Source of the DNA: Bacteroidales bacterium UBA1745
GTDB taxonomy: Bacteria; Bacteroidota; Bacteroidia; Bacteroidales; UBA932
DNA length: 64,000 nucleotides
Reading direction: 5' to 3'
NCBI GenBank assembly: GCA_002314885.1
Contig: DCHT01000044.1
Coordinates: forward strand, 54,531 to 118,530
Notes under the pieces: model-generated
Told to the model about the DNA's origin: nothing
Database searches by the model: none
The model's input: the letters and a program-made list of their open reading frames with translations, nothing else
Made by a program: the position numbers and the translations under genes
Part shown: positions 1 to 8,334 of the stretch, one piece after another
How the letters are laid out: each line of letters begins with the position of its first letter
Numbering within the stretch: the first letter of the stretch is position 1

Positions 1-464
1 TATATTATAGTAGTATAGCTGATTAGAATGGCGCGGTTGACAGGCCTGTGCGGTTCCTTCATTTCCCAGGCCAGTGAGAGAGCTGTGCCGGATGCCAGTG
101 CGAAGCAGGTGGCAGCGTGGGCTGAGAAGAAGCCGTATGGATGCTTCGGGTTGTAACCCTGGATGGCACGGATGCCCGCATCGATCATCGAGGAGTCAGC
201 GCAGGGACGCAGCCTGCAGGCGCTGTCTTTGACGAGGTTGCAGAGCTGGTCGGCGCAGATATCGCTGAGGATGACGGCTACGATCATAACCAGACCTTTC
301 TTCCATCCCAGTTTCCATATTACGAGGGCTACGATGGCTATGTAGAACGGAATCCAGATTTTGGAACCGGTCACGAGGAGCCAGAAGGAGTCGCCTCCGC
401 CTGTATTCAGATTGTTCAGCCAGAGGGTGGCAGCCTTGTCGAATGCTTCGAGTCTGTCGAACAT
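1..464 (-). CDS. PAP2-family membrane phosphatase (partial, 3' end outside window)
   Basis: Reading the minus strand from the ATG at 464 gives an open frame of 154 codons that runs off the window edge. It begins MFDRLEAFDKAATLWLNN, has a hydrophobic segment at about residues 35-60, then a K-x6-RP-like motif (KDSACRLRP, about residues 78-86) and an SAHA motif (GFFSAHA) about 25 residues later, which corresponds to the PSGH motif of PAP2 lipid phosphatases. Family members dephosphorylate lipid phosphates such as undecaprenyl diphosphate at the cytoplasmic membrane. It starts 12 bases after the obg stop codon and is probably the last visible gene of the lysA-obg run. Substrate cannot be told. 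The SAHA in place of PSGH is a common variant. Confidence 0.82.
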   Translation of the reverse strand, partial: MFDRLEAFDKAATLWLNNLNTGGGDSFWLLVTGSKIWIPFYIAIVALVIWKLGWKKGLVMIVAVILSDICADQLCNLVKDSACRLRPCADSSMIDAGIRAIQGYNPKHPYGFFSAHAATCFALASGTALSLAWEMKEPHRPVNRAILISYTTII

Positions 465-476
465 AGGCCGGAATTG

Positions 477-1475
477 TTAGTTCTCCTCGTGGAGGGTGTC
501 CCAGAGGAGTTTCTTGAGCTGAGGCAGGTTCTCGCCGGATACGGCTGAGAAGAAGATGTGTGGCACGTCCTTAGGGAGCTGAGGCACGATCTCGCTCTTC
601 ATCTGCTCGTCGAGCATATCGGACTTGGAAATCGCAAGTACGCGGCCCTTCACCAGAAGTTCAGGGTTGTACATCCTGAGCTCGTTGAGGAGGATTTCGT
701 AGGCCTTTGCGTAGTCGTCCGTGTCGGCCGGAATCATAAAGAGGAGTATGGAGTTTCGCTCGATGTGACGCAGGAAGCGCAGGCCTATGCCCTTGCCTTC
801 GTGTGCACCTTCGATGATGCCAGGGATGTCGGCCATCACGAATGACTGGTCGTCGTAGTAGCGGACGATGCCGAGGTTTGGCTCGAGGGTAGTGAAGGCG
901 TAGTTTGCAATCTTTGGCTTTGCTGCGGTGATGGCCGCCAGAAGGGTGGACTTGCCTGCGTTAGGGAAGCCTACGAGGCCCACGTCAGCGAGCACCTTCA
1001 GTTCGAGGATGAACCAGCCTTCCTGACCTGGTTCGCCTGGCTGGGCGTAGCGTGGGGTCTGGTTGGTGGCTGACTTGAAGTTGTTGTTGCCGAGTCCGCC
1101 ACGGCCGCCTGGGAGGAGGATCTTCTCCTCTCCGGCCTCTACCATCTCCATAATCACTTCGCCGGTCTCAGCATCCTTGGCGACGGTTCCGAGAGGGACG
1201 TCGAGGATGATGTCGGTGCCGTTCTTGCCCTTGCAGAGGGCTCCGCTGCCGCCTTCGCCGTGCTCGGCGAGTACGTGCTTCTGGTATTTGAGGTGGATGA
1301 GGGTCCAGAACTGAGGGTTGGCGCGGAGGATGATGTGACCGCCGCGTCCGCCGTCTCCGCCGTCAGGACCGCCCTTAGGGACGTATTTCTCCCTGCGGAG
1401 ATGCATTGAACCTGCGCCGCCGTTGCCGGAGCGACAGAATATCTTTACGTAATCTATGAAGTTGCTTTCTGCCAT
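477..1475 (-). CDS. obg: GTPase Obg/CgtA (ribosome assembly)
   Basis: This 332-residue protein has the full Obg layout. The glycine-rich Obg fold covers residues 1-158 (GNGGAGSMHLRREKYVPKGG, PDGGDGGRGG) and is followed by the G domain with P-loop GFPNAGKST at 169-177, the G3 motif DIPG, and a SKSD motif in the G4 position. The C-terminal OCT extension found in some Obg proteins is lacking, as is usual in Bacteroidota. Obg binds the 50S subunit and acts in ribosome maturation and the stringent response. It lies 9 bases downstream of an EEP-family lipoprotein gene and 12 bases before a PAP2 gene, so all are probably co-transcribed. The ATG at 1475 gives the family's usual N-terminus. Confidence 0.96.
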   Translation of the reverse strand: MAESNFIDYVKIFCRSGNGGAGSMHLRREKYVPKGGPDGGDGGRGGHIILRANPQFWTLIHLKYQKHVLAEHGEGGSGALCKGKNGTDIILDVPLGTVAKDAETGEVIMEMVEAGEEKILLPGGRGGLGNNNFKSATNQTPRYAQPGEPGQEGWFILELKVLADVGLVGFPNAGKSTLLAAITAAKPKIANYAFTTLEPNLGIVRYYDDQSFVMADIPGIIEGAHEGKGIGLRFLRHIERNSILLFMIPADTDDYAKAYEILLNELRMYNPELLVKGRVLAISKSDMLDEQMKSEIVPQLPKDVPHIFFSAVSGENLPQLKKLLWDTLHEEN

Positions 1476-1484
1476 AATCTCTGA

Positions 1485-2687
1485 TTAAAACTCCATATCG
1501 GAGTAGATAGGGAAGTGGTCGGAAACATAAGTCGTACCGTATTGGTCGCTGTTCACGACCTTGTAGGTCAATGGGATGGCGTTGCGGTAGAAGATGTAGT
1601 CGAGCACTTTGTTGTAGTTGACTGTGAACTTGTTGTAGGTCTCAGTGGTCTGTCCGTCGCTGGTCTTGGCCTTGAGGGCTGCACTGTTCATATAGTTCAG
1701 GAGCGGATCAAGCAGCGGGCGCATTGATGCGTCGTTGTAGTTGATGTTGAGGTCGCCGGTGAAGAAGACGATTTCATCCTCCTTGACATACTTCTTGATT
1801 GCTGCGATGGTCATTTCGACACACTTTGAGCGTGACTCCACGTAGTCGCAGCTTGCGAAGAAGTGGGCGTTGAACACCCAGATGACCTTGCCGCTCTCCT
1901 TGTGGACGAGCCTGGTGAAGAGTTCCATCTTCTGGGTGGTCTTCGTGTCGCCGAAGCGGTCGCCTGAGGCTCCTCCGGTGGTACTGAACCAGAACTTGTC
2001 CCAGTAGCCGTGGGCGAATCCGTCCACATTGGTGTGGGTGAAGGCGTCCTTGCGGAACATAATCAGATTCCTCTGACCGCCGTTGGTCTCGGTGCTGTCC
2101 TTAGGGAAGAGGATTGACTCGTAAGTGGTGCCGAATTCAGATGCGAGCTCGTTGCACTGGGTCTTGCGGGCTTCCTGATAGCAGATGATGTCAGGCTTGG
2201 TGTCCTTGAGCATTGCAAAGCAAGGGGCCTTCCTGACGGTGGCCCATTCGTGGCCTGCGGTTTCGGAAGTGGCCTGAAGAATATTGAACTGCATCACTCT
2301 GAGGGTATACCTTTTCTCTCCTTCCGGCCTGCCGTCCTGATGGAAGGTGAGCTGGTGGTCGACTGAACCGCAGCGAATGGCTCCAGTCGCATCCCTGGCT
2401 GTCGTGCTTTCGTTTTCCTTGGCCTTGAAGGATATGATGACGGTGCCCTTTGTGCCGCTGAGCTTCGAACTGCTGATCCAATCTGCACTGCAGTTGAATT
2501 TCCAGTCGGAGTCAGTCGTGAATTTCAGTTCGCACACGTCTTCCCTGTAGACGAAACTCATATCAACCTTGCCTTCCTGCACGTTGAATATGCCTTTGCC
2601 TTCAGTGTCGGGCTTCGGGTCCTTGCCGCAGGCTGCCAGTGTGATGACTGTGAGCAGACCCCACAGTATGCTTGTCAATTTTTTCAT
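1485..2687 (-). CDS. BACON-domain endonuclease/exonuclease/phosphatase lipoprotein
   Basis: A 400-residue predicted lipoprotein. The signal peptide ends in the lipobox LAAC (Cys20), followed by a BACON-like beta domain at about residues 35-125 (CSADWISSS, a trailing HQDG) and an endonuclease/exonuclease/phosphatase (EEP) domain at about 130-400. EEP metal and catalytic motifs are all visible: FNIL, CYQEA, FNAHFF, TGDLNINYND, LDYIF and the terminal SDHFPI. Known EEP enzymes hydrolyse phosphodiesters or phosphomonoesters (nucleases, sphingomyelinases, inositol phosphatases); the substrate here is unknown. A surface or periplasmic location is inferred from the lipobox. It sits 12 bases after lysA and 9 before obg. 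Confidence 0.87.
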   Translation of the reverse strand: MKKLTSILWGLLTVITLAACGKDPKPDTEGKGIFNVQEGKVDMSFVYREDVCELKFTTDSDWKFNCSADWISSSKLSGTKGTVIISFKAKENESTTARDATGAIRCGSVDHQLTFHQDGRPEGEKRYTLRVMQFNILQATSETAGHEWATVRKAPCFAMLKDTKPDIICYQEARKTQCNELASEFGTTYESILFPKDSTETNGGQRNLIMFRKDAFTHTNVDGFAHGYWDKFWFSTTGGASGDRFGDTKTTQKMELFTRLVHKESGKVIWVFNAHFFASCDYVESRSKCVEMTIAAIKKYVKEDEIVFFTGDLNINYNDASMRPLLDPLLNYMNSAALKAKTSDGQTTETYNKFTVNYNKVLDYIFYRNAIPLTYKVVNSDQYGTTYVSDHFPIYSDMEF

Positions 2688-2699
2688 TCATCAACTCGA

Positions 2700-3857
2700 T
2701 TAAAGTTCGTCGCTGTAAACTGCGCCTGGAAGGTCGTGCTGGTTGTAGCGGGATGCCATTGACATTCCGTATGCACCGGCGGACTTGATGGTGAGTATGT
2801 CCCCACGCTTGGTCTTAGGGAGGGTAAGGCTCTCGTTGAAGACGTCGGTGGATTCGCAGGCAGTTCCTACGACTGAATATTTTTCGTGCTTCTCCTCGGT
2901 GGAGGTGAGGTTCTCGATGTCGTGATATGCACCGTAGAGCATAGGACGGATGAGTTCGGTCATAGATGCGTCCACGATGACGAGACGGCGTCCGGTGGCG
3001 GTGTCCTTGCGGTAGAGCACCTTGGTGATGAGTTCGCCGCATTCGCCGACGATGGAACGTCCGAATTCGAAGTGGATTTCGCGTCCGCCGACCTTGAGGT
3101 TGCCGTTGATGATTGCGAACACAGATGCGAAGTTAGGCACAGGCTCGTTCTCAGGCATATCGTAGTTGATTCCGAGACCGCCGCCTACGTCCACGAAATC
3201 GAGTTCGAAGCCCTTCTTCACGAGGTTGTCGGTGATGACATTGACCTTGTCGCAGAGGTACTGGAACACGTGGAGTTCGCGGATCTGGGATCCGATGTGG
3301 AGGTGCATACCCTTCACGCACACATTCTTGAGGGACTGGATCCACTCTGCCTGCTCGAGCACCTTCTCGTAGGAGATGCCGAACTTGGAGTCTGCCTGGC
3401 CCGTGTCGATGCAGTGGTTGGTCTTAGGATCGATGTCAGGGTTGACGCGAAGACCGACGTTCACTACCTTGCCCATCTCGGCGGCGATGCCGTTGAGGAC
3501 CTCGAGTTCCTGGAGGGACTCGCAGTTGATGGAGAAGATGCCCTGCTCGATGGCGTAGCGGAGTTCCTTGTCCTTCTTGCCTACACCTGCGTAGACGATG
3601 GTCTTAGGGTCGAAGCCTGCCTCGATGGCGCATTTCACCTCGTTGCCGCTGGCGCAGTCTATGCCCAGACCGTACTCCCTGATGATCTGGAGTATGCGAG
3701 GGTCGTAGTTCGCTTTTATGGCGTAGTGTATCTTGAAGTTATACTTGGATGCTGCCCAAACCACACTGTCGAGGGTCTGGCGCAGGAGGTCTACGTCATA
3801 GAAATAGAAAGGAGTTTCCTTTTCGGCCAGCTTTGCGGCCACTTGTCTGCTAAGCAT
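2700..3857 (-). CDS. lysA: Diaminopimelate decarboxylase (first copy)
   Basis: A fold-III PLP decarboxylase of 385 residues that makes L-lysine from meso-diaminopimelate. The PLP lysine is Lys48 in HYAIKAN, the glycine-rich phosphate loop is VDVGGGLGINYD, and the active-site cysteine is Cys334 in CESTDVF. The usual EPGR motif reads EFGR; as I recall, EFGR or ELGR is normal in Bacteroidota. The frame is open up to a GTG at 3890, but that codon lies inside a good -7 promoter box (3890-3897, minus strand), so the ATG at 3857 is preferred. The gene is divergent from the his operon. A second homologue lies at 61219-62415. Confidence 0.9.
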   Translation of the reverse strand: MLSRQVAAKLAEKETPFYFYDVDLLRQTLDSVVWAASKYNFKIHYAIKANYDPRILQIIREYGLGIDCASGNEVKCAIEAGFDPKTIVYAGVGKKDKELRYAIEQGIFSINCESLQELEVLNGIAAEMGKVVNVGLRVNPDIDPKTNHCIDTGQADSKFGISYEKVLEQAEWIQSLKNVCVKGMHLHIGSQIRELHVFQYLCDKVNVITDNLVKKGFELDFVDVGGGLGINYDMPENEPVPNFASVFAIINGNLKVGGREIHFEFGRSIVGECGELITKVLYRKDTATGRRLVIVDASMTELIRPMLYGAYHDIENLTSTEEKHEKYSVVGTACESTDVFNESLTLPKTKRGDILTIKSAGAYGMSMASRYNQHDLPGAVYSDEL

Positions 3858-3889
3858 ATCTTGTTCGTTTATATTATTCAATAAGCGCA

Positions 3890-3897
3890 CAAATTTA
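3890..3897 (-). promoter_or_regulatory. Predicted -7 box of the lysA promoter
   Basis: On the minus strand this reads TAAATTTG, a full match to the Bacteroidota -7 consensus TAnnTTTG. No clear TTTG -33 box is seen at the right distance. Transcription would begin near 3884, leaving about 27 bases before the ATG at 3857 and excluding the GTG at 3890 as start codon. The his promoter's -33 box (3907-3910) is only 10 bases away, so the two divergent promoters are packed together. Confidence 0.6.
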
Positions 3898-3906
3898 ATG
3901 AAAGAT

Positions 3907-3937
3907 TTTGGTATTATGCCTAAAAAGGCTATATTTG
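3907..3937 (+). promoter_or_regulatory. Predicted his operon promoter
   Basis: TTTG at 3907-3910, a 19-base spacer, then TATATTTG at 3930-3937. Both boxes and the spacing match the Bacteroidota primary sigma consensus (TTTG, 19-21 bases, TAnnTTTG) exactly. The start site is expected near 3942-3945, only a few bases before the leader-peptide ATG at 3947, so the leader mRNA would be almost or fully leaderless. Confidence 0.75.
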
Positions 3938-3946
3938 TGGAAGTTT

Positions 3947-4000
3947 ATGGCAATTAATCGCGTTCATACTCACCATCATCACCACCGTATCTCAAGATAG
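3947..4000 (+). CDS. hisL: Histidine-operon leader peptide (attenuator)
   Basis: A 17-codon ORF encoding MAINRVHTHHHHHRISR and ending in TAG at 3998-4000. Six of the 17 codons are His (3965, then five in a row at 3971-3985), as in classical his leader peptides. It lies between a consensus promoter and a rho-independent terminator upstream of hisG. The stop codon touches the 5' arm of a possible antiterminator (4000-4010). The expected logic is that scarcity of charged tRNA-His stalls the ribosome at 3971-3985, frees the antiterminator arm and lets transcription reach hisG. It is too short for routine gene calling. Confidence 0.88.
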   Translation: MAINRVHTHHHHHRISR

Positions 4001-4048
4001 GGTAGTTTCCTGGTGCGTTATGGCGAACAGACATACGGAGGCTTACCC
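4000..4048 (+). promoter_or_regulatory. Predicted antiterminator of the his attenuator
   Basis: GGGTA at 4000-4004 can pair with TACCC at 4044-4048, and TTCC at 4007-4010 can pair with GGAG at 4037-4040 (one G-U pair). This pairing uses the 5' arm of the terminator and therefore excludes it. The segment TGGTG at 4011-4015 can also pair back onto CACCA in the His codons (3980-3984), which resembles the classical 1:2 structure. Drawn by hand; no energy calculation was made. Confidence 0.6.
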
Positions 4049-4073
4049 TGAAGGTGAGTCTCCGCGTTTTTTT
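4037..4073 (+). terminator. Rho-independent terminator of the his attenuator
   Basis: An 11-base-pair stem (GGAGGCTTACC at 4037-4047 with GGTGAGTCTCC at 4053-4063, two G-U pairs) closes a five-base loop. It is followed by CGCG and seven T at 4067-4073. It sits 24 bases before the hisG ATG, so it must be bypassed for the operon to be expressed. Confidence 0.85.
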
Positions 4074-4096
4074 GAATAATTAAACTGTTGAATAAT

Positions 4097-4948
4097 ATGT
4101 TACGAATAGCAATTCAGTCCAAAGGCAGGCTTTACGAAGACAGCACTGCAATGCTCAGAGAAGTGGGAATCGAGCTCGATGATTCCAAGAGAAAATATCT
4201 TTCCAAGTCCGGTAATTTCCCTGTGGAAATGCTCTATCTCCGCGATGATGACATCCCCGGAGTAGTTGCCAACGGCTCTGCAAGCCTCGGCATCGTCGGC
4301 TACAACGAGGTGGCTGAGAAGGGCTACGACGTGGAGATCGTGGAGAAGCTGGGCTTCGGCGGCTGCCGTCTTTCCCTGGCCATTCCGAAGGCTGACGAAT
4401 ACACCGGCCCACAGTATTTCGAGGGCAAGAGGATTGCTACTTCCTATCCTAGGATACTCAAGAAATATCTTGAAGAGAATGGCGTGAATGCCACTATCGA
4501 GATCATCACCGGTTCCGTTGAGGTTACTCCTGCTGCAGGCATCGCAGACTGCATCTTCGACATCGTTTCCTCAGGTAGCACCCTCGTCGCAAACAACCTC
4601 AAGGAGGTCGAGGTAGTGCTCCAGAGCGAGGCCGTGCTCATCTCCGCGGGCAAGCTCTCCGATGAGGAGCAGGCCATACTCGAGGAAATCCAGTTCCGCC
4701 TGGAGTCCCTCCGCATCAGCCGCGGCAAGAAATACATCCTTATGAACATCCCTCAGGCTGCTCTCGAGGAGGCCGTGAAGATACTTCCTGCAATGCGAAG
4801 CCCTACCGTGCTGCCTCTGGCCGCAGAGGGCTGGTGCTCACTGCACTCAGTTGTGGACAACAAGGATCTCTGGGAGAAGGTCCGTCAGCTCAAGGCCATC
4901 GGCGCTGAGGGCATACTCGTACTGAATGTTGACAAGATAATCCTCTAG
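4097..4948 (+). CDS. hisG: ATP phosphoribosyltransferase, long form
   Basis: First enzyme of histidine synthesis; it condenses ATP with PRPP. The ATG at 4097 gives 283 residues starting MLRIAIQSKGRLYEDS, the family's normal N-terminus (an in-frame TTG lies 9 bases upstream). Residues 1-210 form the two-lobed catalytic domain with the PRPP-binding segment DCIFDIVSSGSTL. Residues 215-283 form the HisG_C regulatory domain of the long, histidine-inhibited form, so no hisZ is needed. It is the first gene after the attenuator. Feedback inhibition is a family property, not seen directly. Confidence 0.95.
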   Translation: MLRIAIQSKGRLYEDSTAMLREVGIELDDSKRKYLSKSGNFPVEMLYLRDDDIPGVVANGSASLGIVGYNEVAEKGYDVEIVEKLGFGGCRLSLAIPKADEYTGPQYFEGKRIATSYPRILKKYLEENGVNATIEIITGSVEVTPAAGIADCIFDIVSSGSTLVANNLKEVEVVLQSEAVLISAGKLSDEEQAILEEIQFRLESLRISRGKKYILMNIPQAALEEAVKILPAMRSPTVLPLAAEGWCSLHSVVDNKDLWEKVRQLKAIGAEGILVLNVDKIIL

Positions 4949-4950
4949 AA

Positions 4951-6231
4951 ATGAAGATATATACCAATCCGGACCGCGCACAGTGGGAAGAACTCTGCCT
5001 CAGACCATCCAGCGACAATCCTGTCGTAAGGGAGAGGGTGGAGACCATCATCGCCAGGGTAAAGGCCGACGGTGACAAGGCCCTGTGTGCCCTTGCAAAG
5101 GAGATTGACGGCATCGAAATGAGCACCCTTGAGGTCTCAGAATCCGAATTTGCCGCTGCTGAAGCAGAGGTTTCGGCAGAGGTGAAGGCCGCCATCAAGG
5201 CTGCAGCCGCAAACATCTCCGCCTTCCACAAGGCACAGCTGCCGAAGCCTCTCAAGGTGACGACCTCCGAGGGCGTCAACTGCTGGCAGAAACCTGTGGC
5301 AATAGGCAAGGTCGGTCTGTATATCCCAGGTGGCACAGCCCCTCTCTTTTCGACTGTGCTGATGCTCGCAATTCCTGCCAAGGTGGCGGGCTGTCCGAGC
5401 GTTGTGCTCTGCACTCCGGTTTCCCGTCAGACTGGCAAGGTCTCTCCTGAGGTCCTCTATGCTGCGAAGTTCTGCGGCATCGACAAAGTCTGCAAGGTAG
5501 GCGGTGCCCAGGCCGTTGCGGCTATGGCTTTCGGAACAGACACAATATCCAAGGTTGACAAGATATTCGGTCCTGGAAATCAATATGTTACCACAGCGAA
5601 GCAGCTGCTCGGCAACAAGGCGGTGGCTATCGATATGCCGGCCGGTCCTTCGGAAGTTATGGTTATGGCAGACAGTACTGCCGTGCCGTCTTTCGTGGCT
5701 GCCGACCTCCTTTCCCAGGCTGAGCACGGTGCTGACAGCCAGGTTATGCTGGTGTGCACAGACCAGGCTATCGCCGATGCGGTGAATGCCGAAGTAGAGC
5801 GCCAGACCAAGGTTCTTGGCAGAGCCGATTTCGTGGAACAGGCGCTTTCCAAGAGCCGCGCCGTGGTCTTCGATTCAGTGGCCGATATGGTGGATTTCGC
5901 CAATACTTACGGCTCCGAGCATCTGATCATATCTATGGAGAATCCTTGGAAGATAGCTGACCAGATTACTTCTGCGGGCAGCATTTTCCTCGGGAACTAT
6001 TCTCCTGAGAGCGCCGGAGACTATGCTTCCGGCACCAATCACACCCTGCCTACCTGCGGATGGTCACGTGCCTACAGCGGCGTGAACATCGACAGTTTCA
6101 TCAGGAAGATCACATATCAGGAACTTACAAAGAGGGGACTCCTCTCACTTTCCCGCACTATCGTGAATATGGCCGAGGCCGAGGGCCTGCAGGCTCACGC
6201 CAATGCAGTGAAAGTCAGATTGAAGAAGTAA
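4951..6231 (+). CDS. hisD: Histidinol dehydrogenase
   Basis: A 426-residue enzyme that oxidises L-histidinol to L-histidine in two NAD-dependent steps; family members bind zinc. Signature segments are IPGGTAPLFSTVLMLAIPAKVAGC, GGAQAVAAMAFGT, FGPGNQYV, DMPAGPSEV, LLSQAEHG and the C-terminal NHTLPTCGWSRAYSGV. The normal length is about 430. It starts 2 bases after the hisG stop codon, which implies co-translation in one operon. Confidence 0.96.
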   Translation: MKIYTNPDRAQWEELCLRPSSDNPVVRERVETIIARVKADGDKALCALAKEIDGIEMSTLEVSESEFAAAEAEVSAEVKAAIKAAAANISAFHKAQLPKPLKVTTSEGVNCWQKPVAIGKVGLYIPGGTAPLFSTVLMLAIPAKVAGCPSVVLCTPVSRQTGKVSPEVLYAAKFCGIDKVCKVGGAQAVAAMAFGTDTISKVDKIFGPGNQYVTTAKQLLGNKAVAIDMPAGPSEVMVMADSTAVPSFVAADLLSQAEHGADSQVMLVCTDQAIADAVNAEVERQTKVLGRADFVEQALSKSRAVVFDSVADMVDFANTYGSEHLIISMENPWKIADQITSAGSIFLGNYSPESAGDYASGTNHTLPTCGWSRAYSGVNIDSFIRKITYQELTKRGLLSLSRTIVNMAEAEGLQAHANAVKVRLKK

Positions 6232-6232
6232 T

Positions 6233-7258
6233 ATGAAGGATATAGAGAAGATAATCAGGCCGAACATCGCCCGCCTCTGCCCTTACAGCACGGCGAGGGA
6301 TGATTACCAGGGACCTCTGGGAGTGTTCCTGGATGCCAATGAGAGCCCATACGAAAATGGTTGGAACCGTTACCCGGATCCACATCAGAAGGCCCTCAAG
6401 GCCAGACTTTCCCAGATCAAGGGAGTGCCTGCCGAGAACATTTTCCTCGGCAATGGCAGCGATGAGGCCATAGACCTGGTGTTCAGGGTGTTCTGTCAGC
6501 CTGGCAAGGACAATATCGTGGCCATCTCACCTAGTTACGGTATGTACGAGGTGGCTGCGGCTACCAATGACATAGAGGTGCGCAAGGTGCAGCTCGGAGA
6601 GAACTTCGAACTCGATACCCAGGCACTTCTGAATGCTTCTGACGCGAATACCAAGGCCATCTTCCTCTGCACTCCGAACAACCCGTCCGGCAATGCCTTC
6701 AGCAACGAAGAGCTGCTGGCTCTCGCCGAGGCTTTCGACGGCATCGTCGTAGTGGACGAGGCCTACATCGACTTCTGCAGCGAGCCATCTCTCATCGGCA
6801 AGGCAGTTTCGGCAGGCAATATCATAGTGCTCCAGACCCTCAGCAAAGCCCGTGGAATGGCTGCCCTGAGGCTTGGAATGGCATTCTCAAGCGCCCGCAT
6901 CATCACCCTGATGTCAATGGTGAAGTATCCTTACAACATCAACAAGGCGGCTCAGGACATAGTGATGAAGATGCTCGAGTCTCCTATCGACGCCCAGGTG
7001 GCGGAGGTCGTGGAGCAGAGGGCTATGGTCGCAGAGAAACTCTCGGCGATGAAGGGCGTACGCAAGGTCTATCCGAGCGAGGCCAACTTCCTGCTGGTCA
7101 AGGTGGACGACGCGGATGCCGCGTATGACTATCTCATCGAAGGCGGAATAATCGTCCGCAACCGCAACAAAGTGGCTGGCTGCAAGGGCTGCCTGCGAAT
7201 CACGATAGGAACTCCTCAGGAGAATGAGAAACTCATAGAACTTATGTCCAAGTTATGA
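6233..7258 (+). CDS. hisC: Histidinol-phosphate aminotransferase
   Basis: A 341-residue fold-I PLP aminotransferase that transfers the amino group of glutamate to imidazole acetol phosphate. Visible landmarks are DANESPYENGWNRYPDP, GNGSDEAIDL, the PNNPSGN loop, DEAYIDF and the Schiff-base lysine Lys205 in LSKARGMAALRLG. It begins one base after the hisD stop and its last codons overlap the hisB start by four bases. Confidence 0.95.
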   Translation: MKDIEKIIRPNIARLCPYSTARDDYQGPLGVFLDANESPYENGWNRYPDPHQKALKARLSQIKGVPAENIFLGNGSDEAIDLVFRVFCQPGKDNIVAISPSYGMYEVAAATNDIEVRKVQLGENFELDTQALLNASDANTKAIFLCTPNNPSGNAFSNEELLALAEAFDGIVVVDEAYIDFCSEPSLIGKAVSAGNIIVLQTLSKARGMAALRLGMAFSSARIITLMSMVKYPYNINKAAQDIVMKMLESPIDAQVAEVVEQRAMVAEKLSAMKGVRKVYPSEANFLLVKVDDADAAYDYLIEGGIIVRNRNKVAGCKGCLRITIGTPQENEKLIELMSKL

Positions 7259-8334
7259 AAAAGGCGATTTTCGTAGACCGCGACGGCACCATACTCATCG
7301 AGCCGTCGATCGAACAGAATGAGCAGATAGACAGCTTCGAGACCCTCCACTTCGTACCTGGAGCAATAGGCGGAATGAAGGCTCTGATGGGCCTTGGATA
7401 CGAGATTGTACTGGCCTCCAATCAGGACGGCCTCGGTACAGAGAGCTATCCCGAGGATACTTTCTGGCCTTATCACAACTTTATGCTCGAGACTCTCGAA
7501 GGCGAGGGCGTGAAGTTCGACGAGCAGCTTATCGACCGCCATTTCCCATCCGACAATTCCCCTGAGCGCAAGCCAGGCATAGGAATGTTCGGCAAGTATC
7601 TTTCCGGGGAATACGATATGGCTGCCAGCTTCGTGATCGGAGACCGTGAGACTGATATGCAGCTCGCGAGAAACCTCGGTGCCAAGGGCCTGAAGATAGA
7701 TTCGGAGAATCCCGTGCAGTCCTGGGCTGCAGCCGTCGAGGCCGTACGCTCTACTGAGCGCGTGGCTGTCGTGGCCCGCAAGACCAAGGAGACGGATATA
7801 TATGTAAAGGTGGATCTGGACGGCAAGGGCGAATCCCGCATCGACACCGGCCTGAAGTTCTTCGACCATATGCTCGACCAGCTCGTGCACCACGGCGGAA
7901 TCTCGCTTGTGTGTACCTGCAAGGGCGATCTGGAGGTGGACGAACACCACACGATGGAGGATGTGGGCATCGCTCTCGGCGAGGCCATCGCACAGGCTCT
8001 GGGCAACAAGCTGGGCATAGCCCGCTATGGTTTTGCCCTGCCTATGGACGAGGCCCGCGCCATAGCCCTGTTGGATTTCGGCGGACGCGCAGAACTCGTC
8101 TGGGACGTGGAATTCACCCGCGAATATGTGGGTGACACTCCGACCGAAATGTTCAAGCATTTCTTCAAGAGCCTGAGCACCGCTATGAAGGCGAATCTCT
8201 ATCTCGAGGCTCACGGAGAGAACAATCACCACATCGCCGAAGCCGTATTCAAGGCTTTTGCACGCAGCATACGCCAGGCCGTGGCCCGCAACGTATTCAG
8301 CTACGAACTCCCATCATCTAAAGGACTCCTGTAA
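7255..8334 (+). CDS. hisB: Bifunctional histidinol-phosphatase / imidazoleglycerol-phosphate dehydratase
   Basis: A 359-residue fusion. Residues 1-165 are a HAD-type histidinol-phosphate phosphatase (DRDGT with nucleophile Asp8 and Asp10, SNQDG, GDRETDMQ). Residues about 168-359 are the dehydratase, with metal-binding histidine clusters DEHHTMED and ENNHHIAE and the motif FFDHMLDQLVHHG. This is the arrangement of Escherichia coli HisB and is also usual in Bacteroidota. It overlaps hisC (ATGA) and hisH (TAATG), suggesting translational coupling. Confidence 0.96.
   Translation: MKKAIFVDRDGTILIEPSIEQNEQIDSFETLHFVPGAIGGMKALMGLGYEIVLASNQDGLGTESYPEDTFWPYHNFMLETLEGEGVKFDEQLIDRHFPSDNSPERKPGIGMFGKYLSGEYDMAASFVIGDRETDMQLARNLGAKGLKIDSENPVQSWAAAVEAVRSTERVAVVARKTKETDIYVKVDLDGKGESRIDTGLKFFDHMLDQLVHHGGISLVCTCKGDLEVDEHHTMEDVGIALGEAIAQALGNKLGIARYGFALPMDEARAIALLDFGGRAELVWDVEFTREYVGDTPTEMFKHFFKSLSTAMKANLYLEAHGENNHHIAEAVFKAFARSIRQAVARNVFSYELPSSKGLL

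Noticed and set aside
2886..3884. Long open frame (332 codons) antisense to lysA
   Set aside because: It mirrors the lysA frame; C-ending codon bias on one strand leaves the opposite frame free of stops. It has no recognisable domain or signal.
3858..3890. GTG at 3890 as lysA start codon
   Set aside because: It lies within a full-match -7 promoter box, so the transcript would begin downstream of it; ATG 3857 gives the normal N-terminus.
7216..8232. Open frame of 338 codons antisense to hisB
   Set aside because: Shadow of hisB; no domain, no promoter and no plausible start context.
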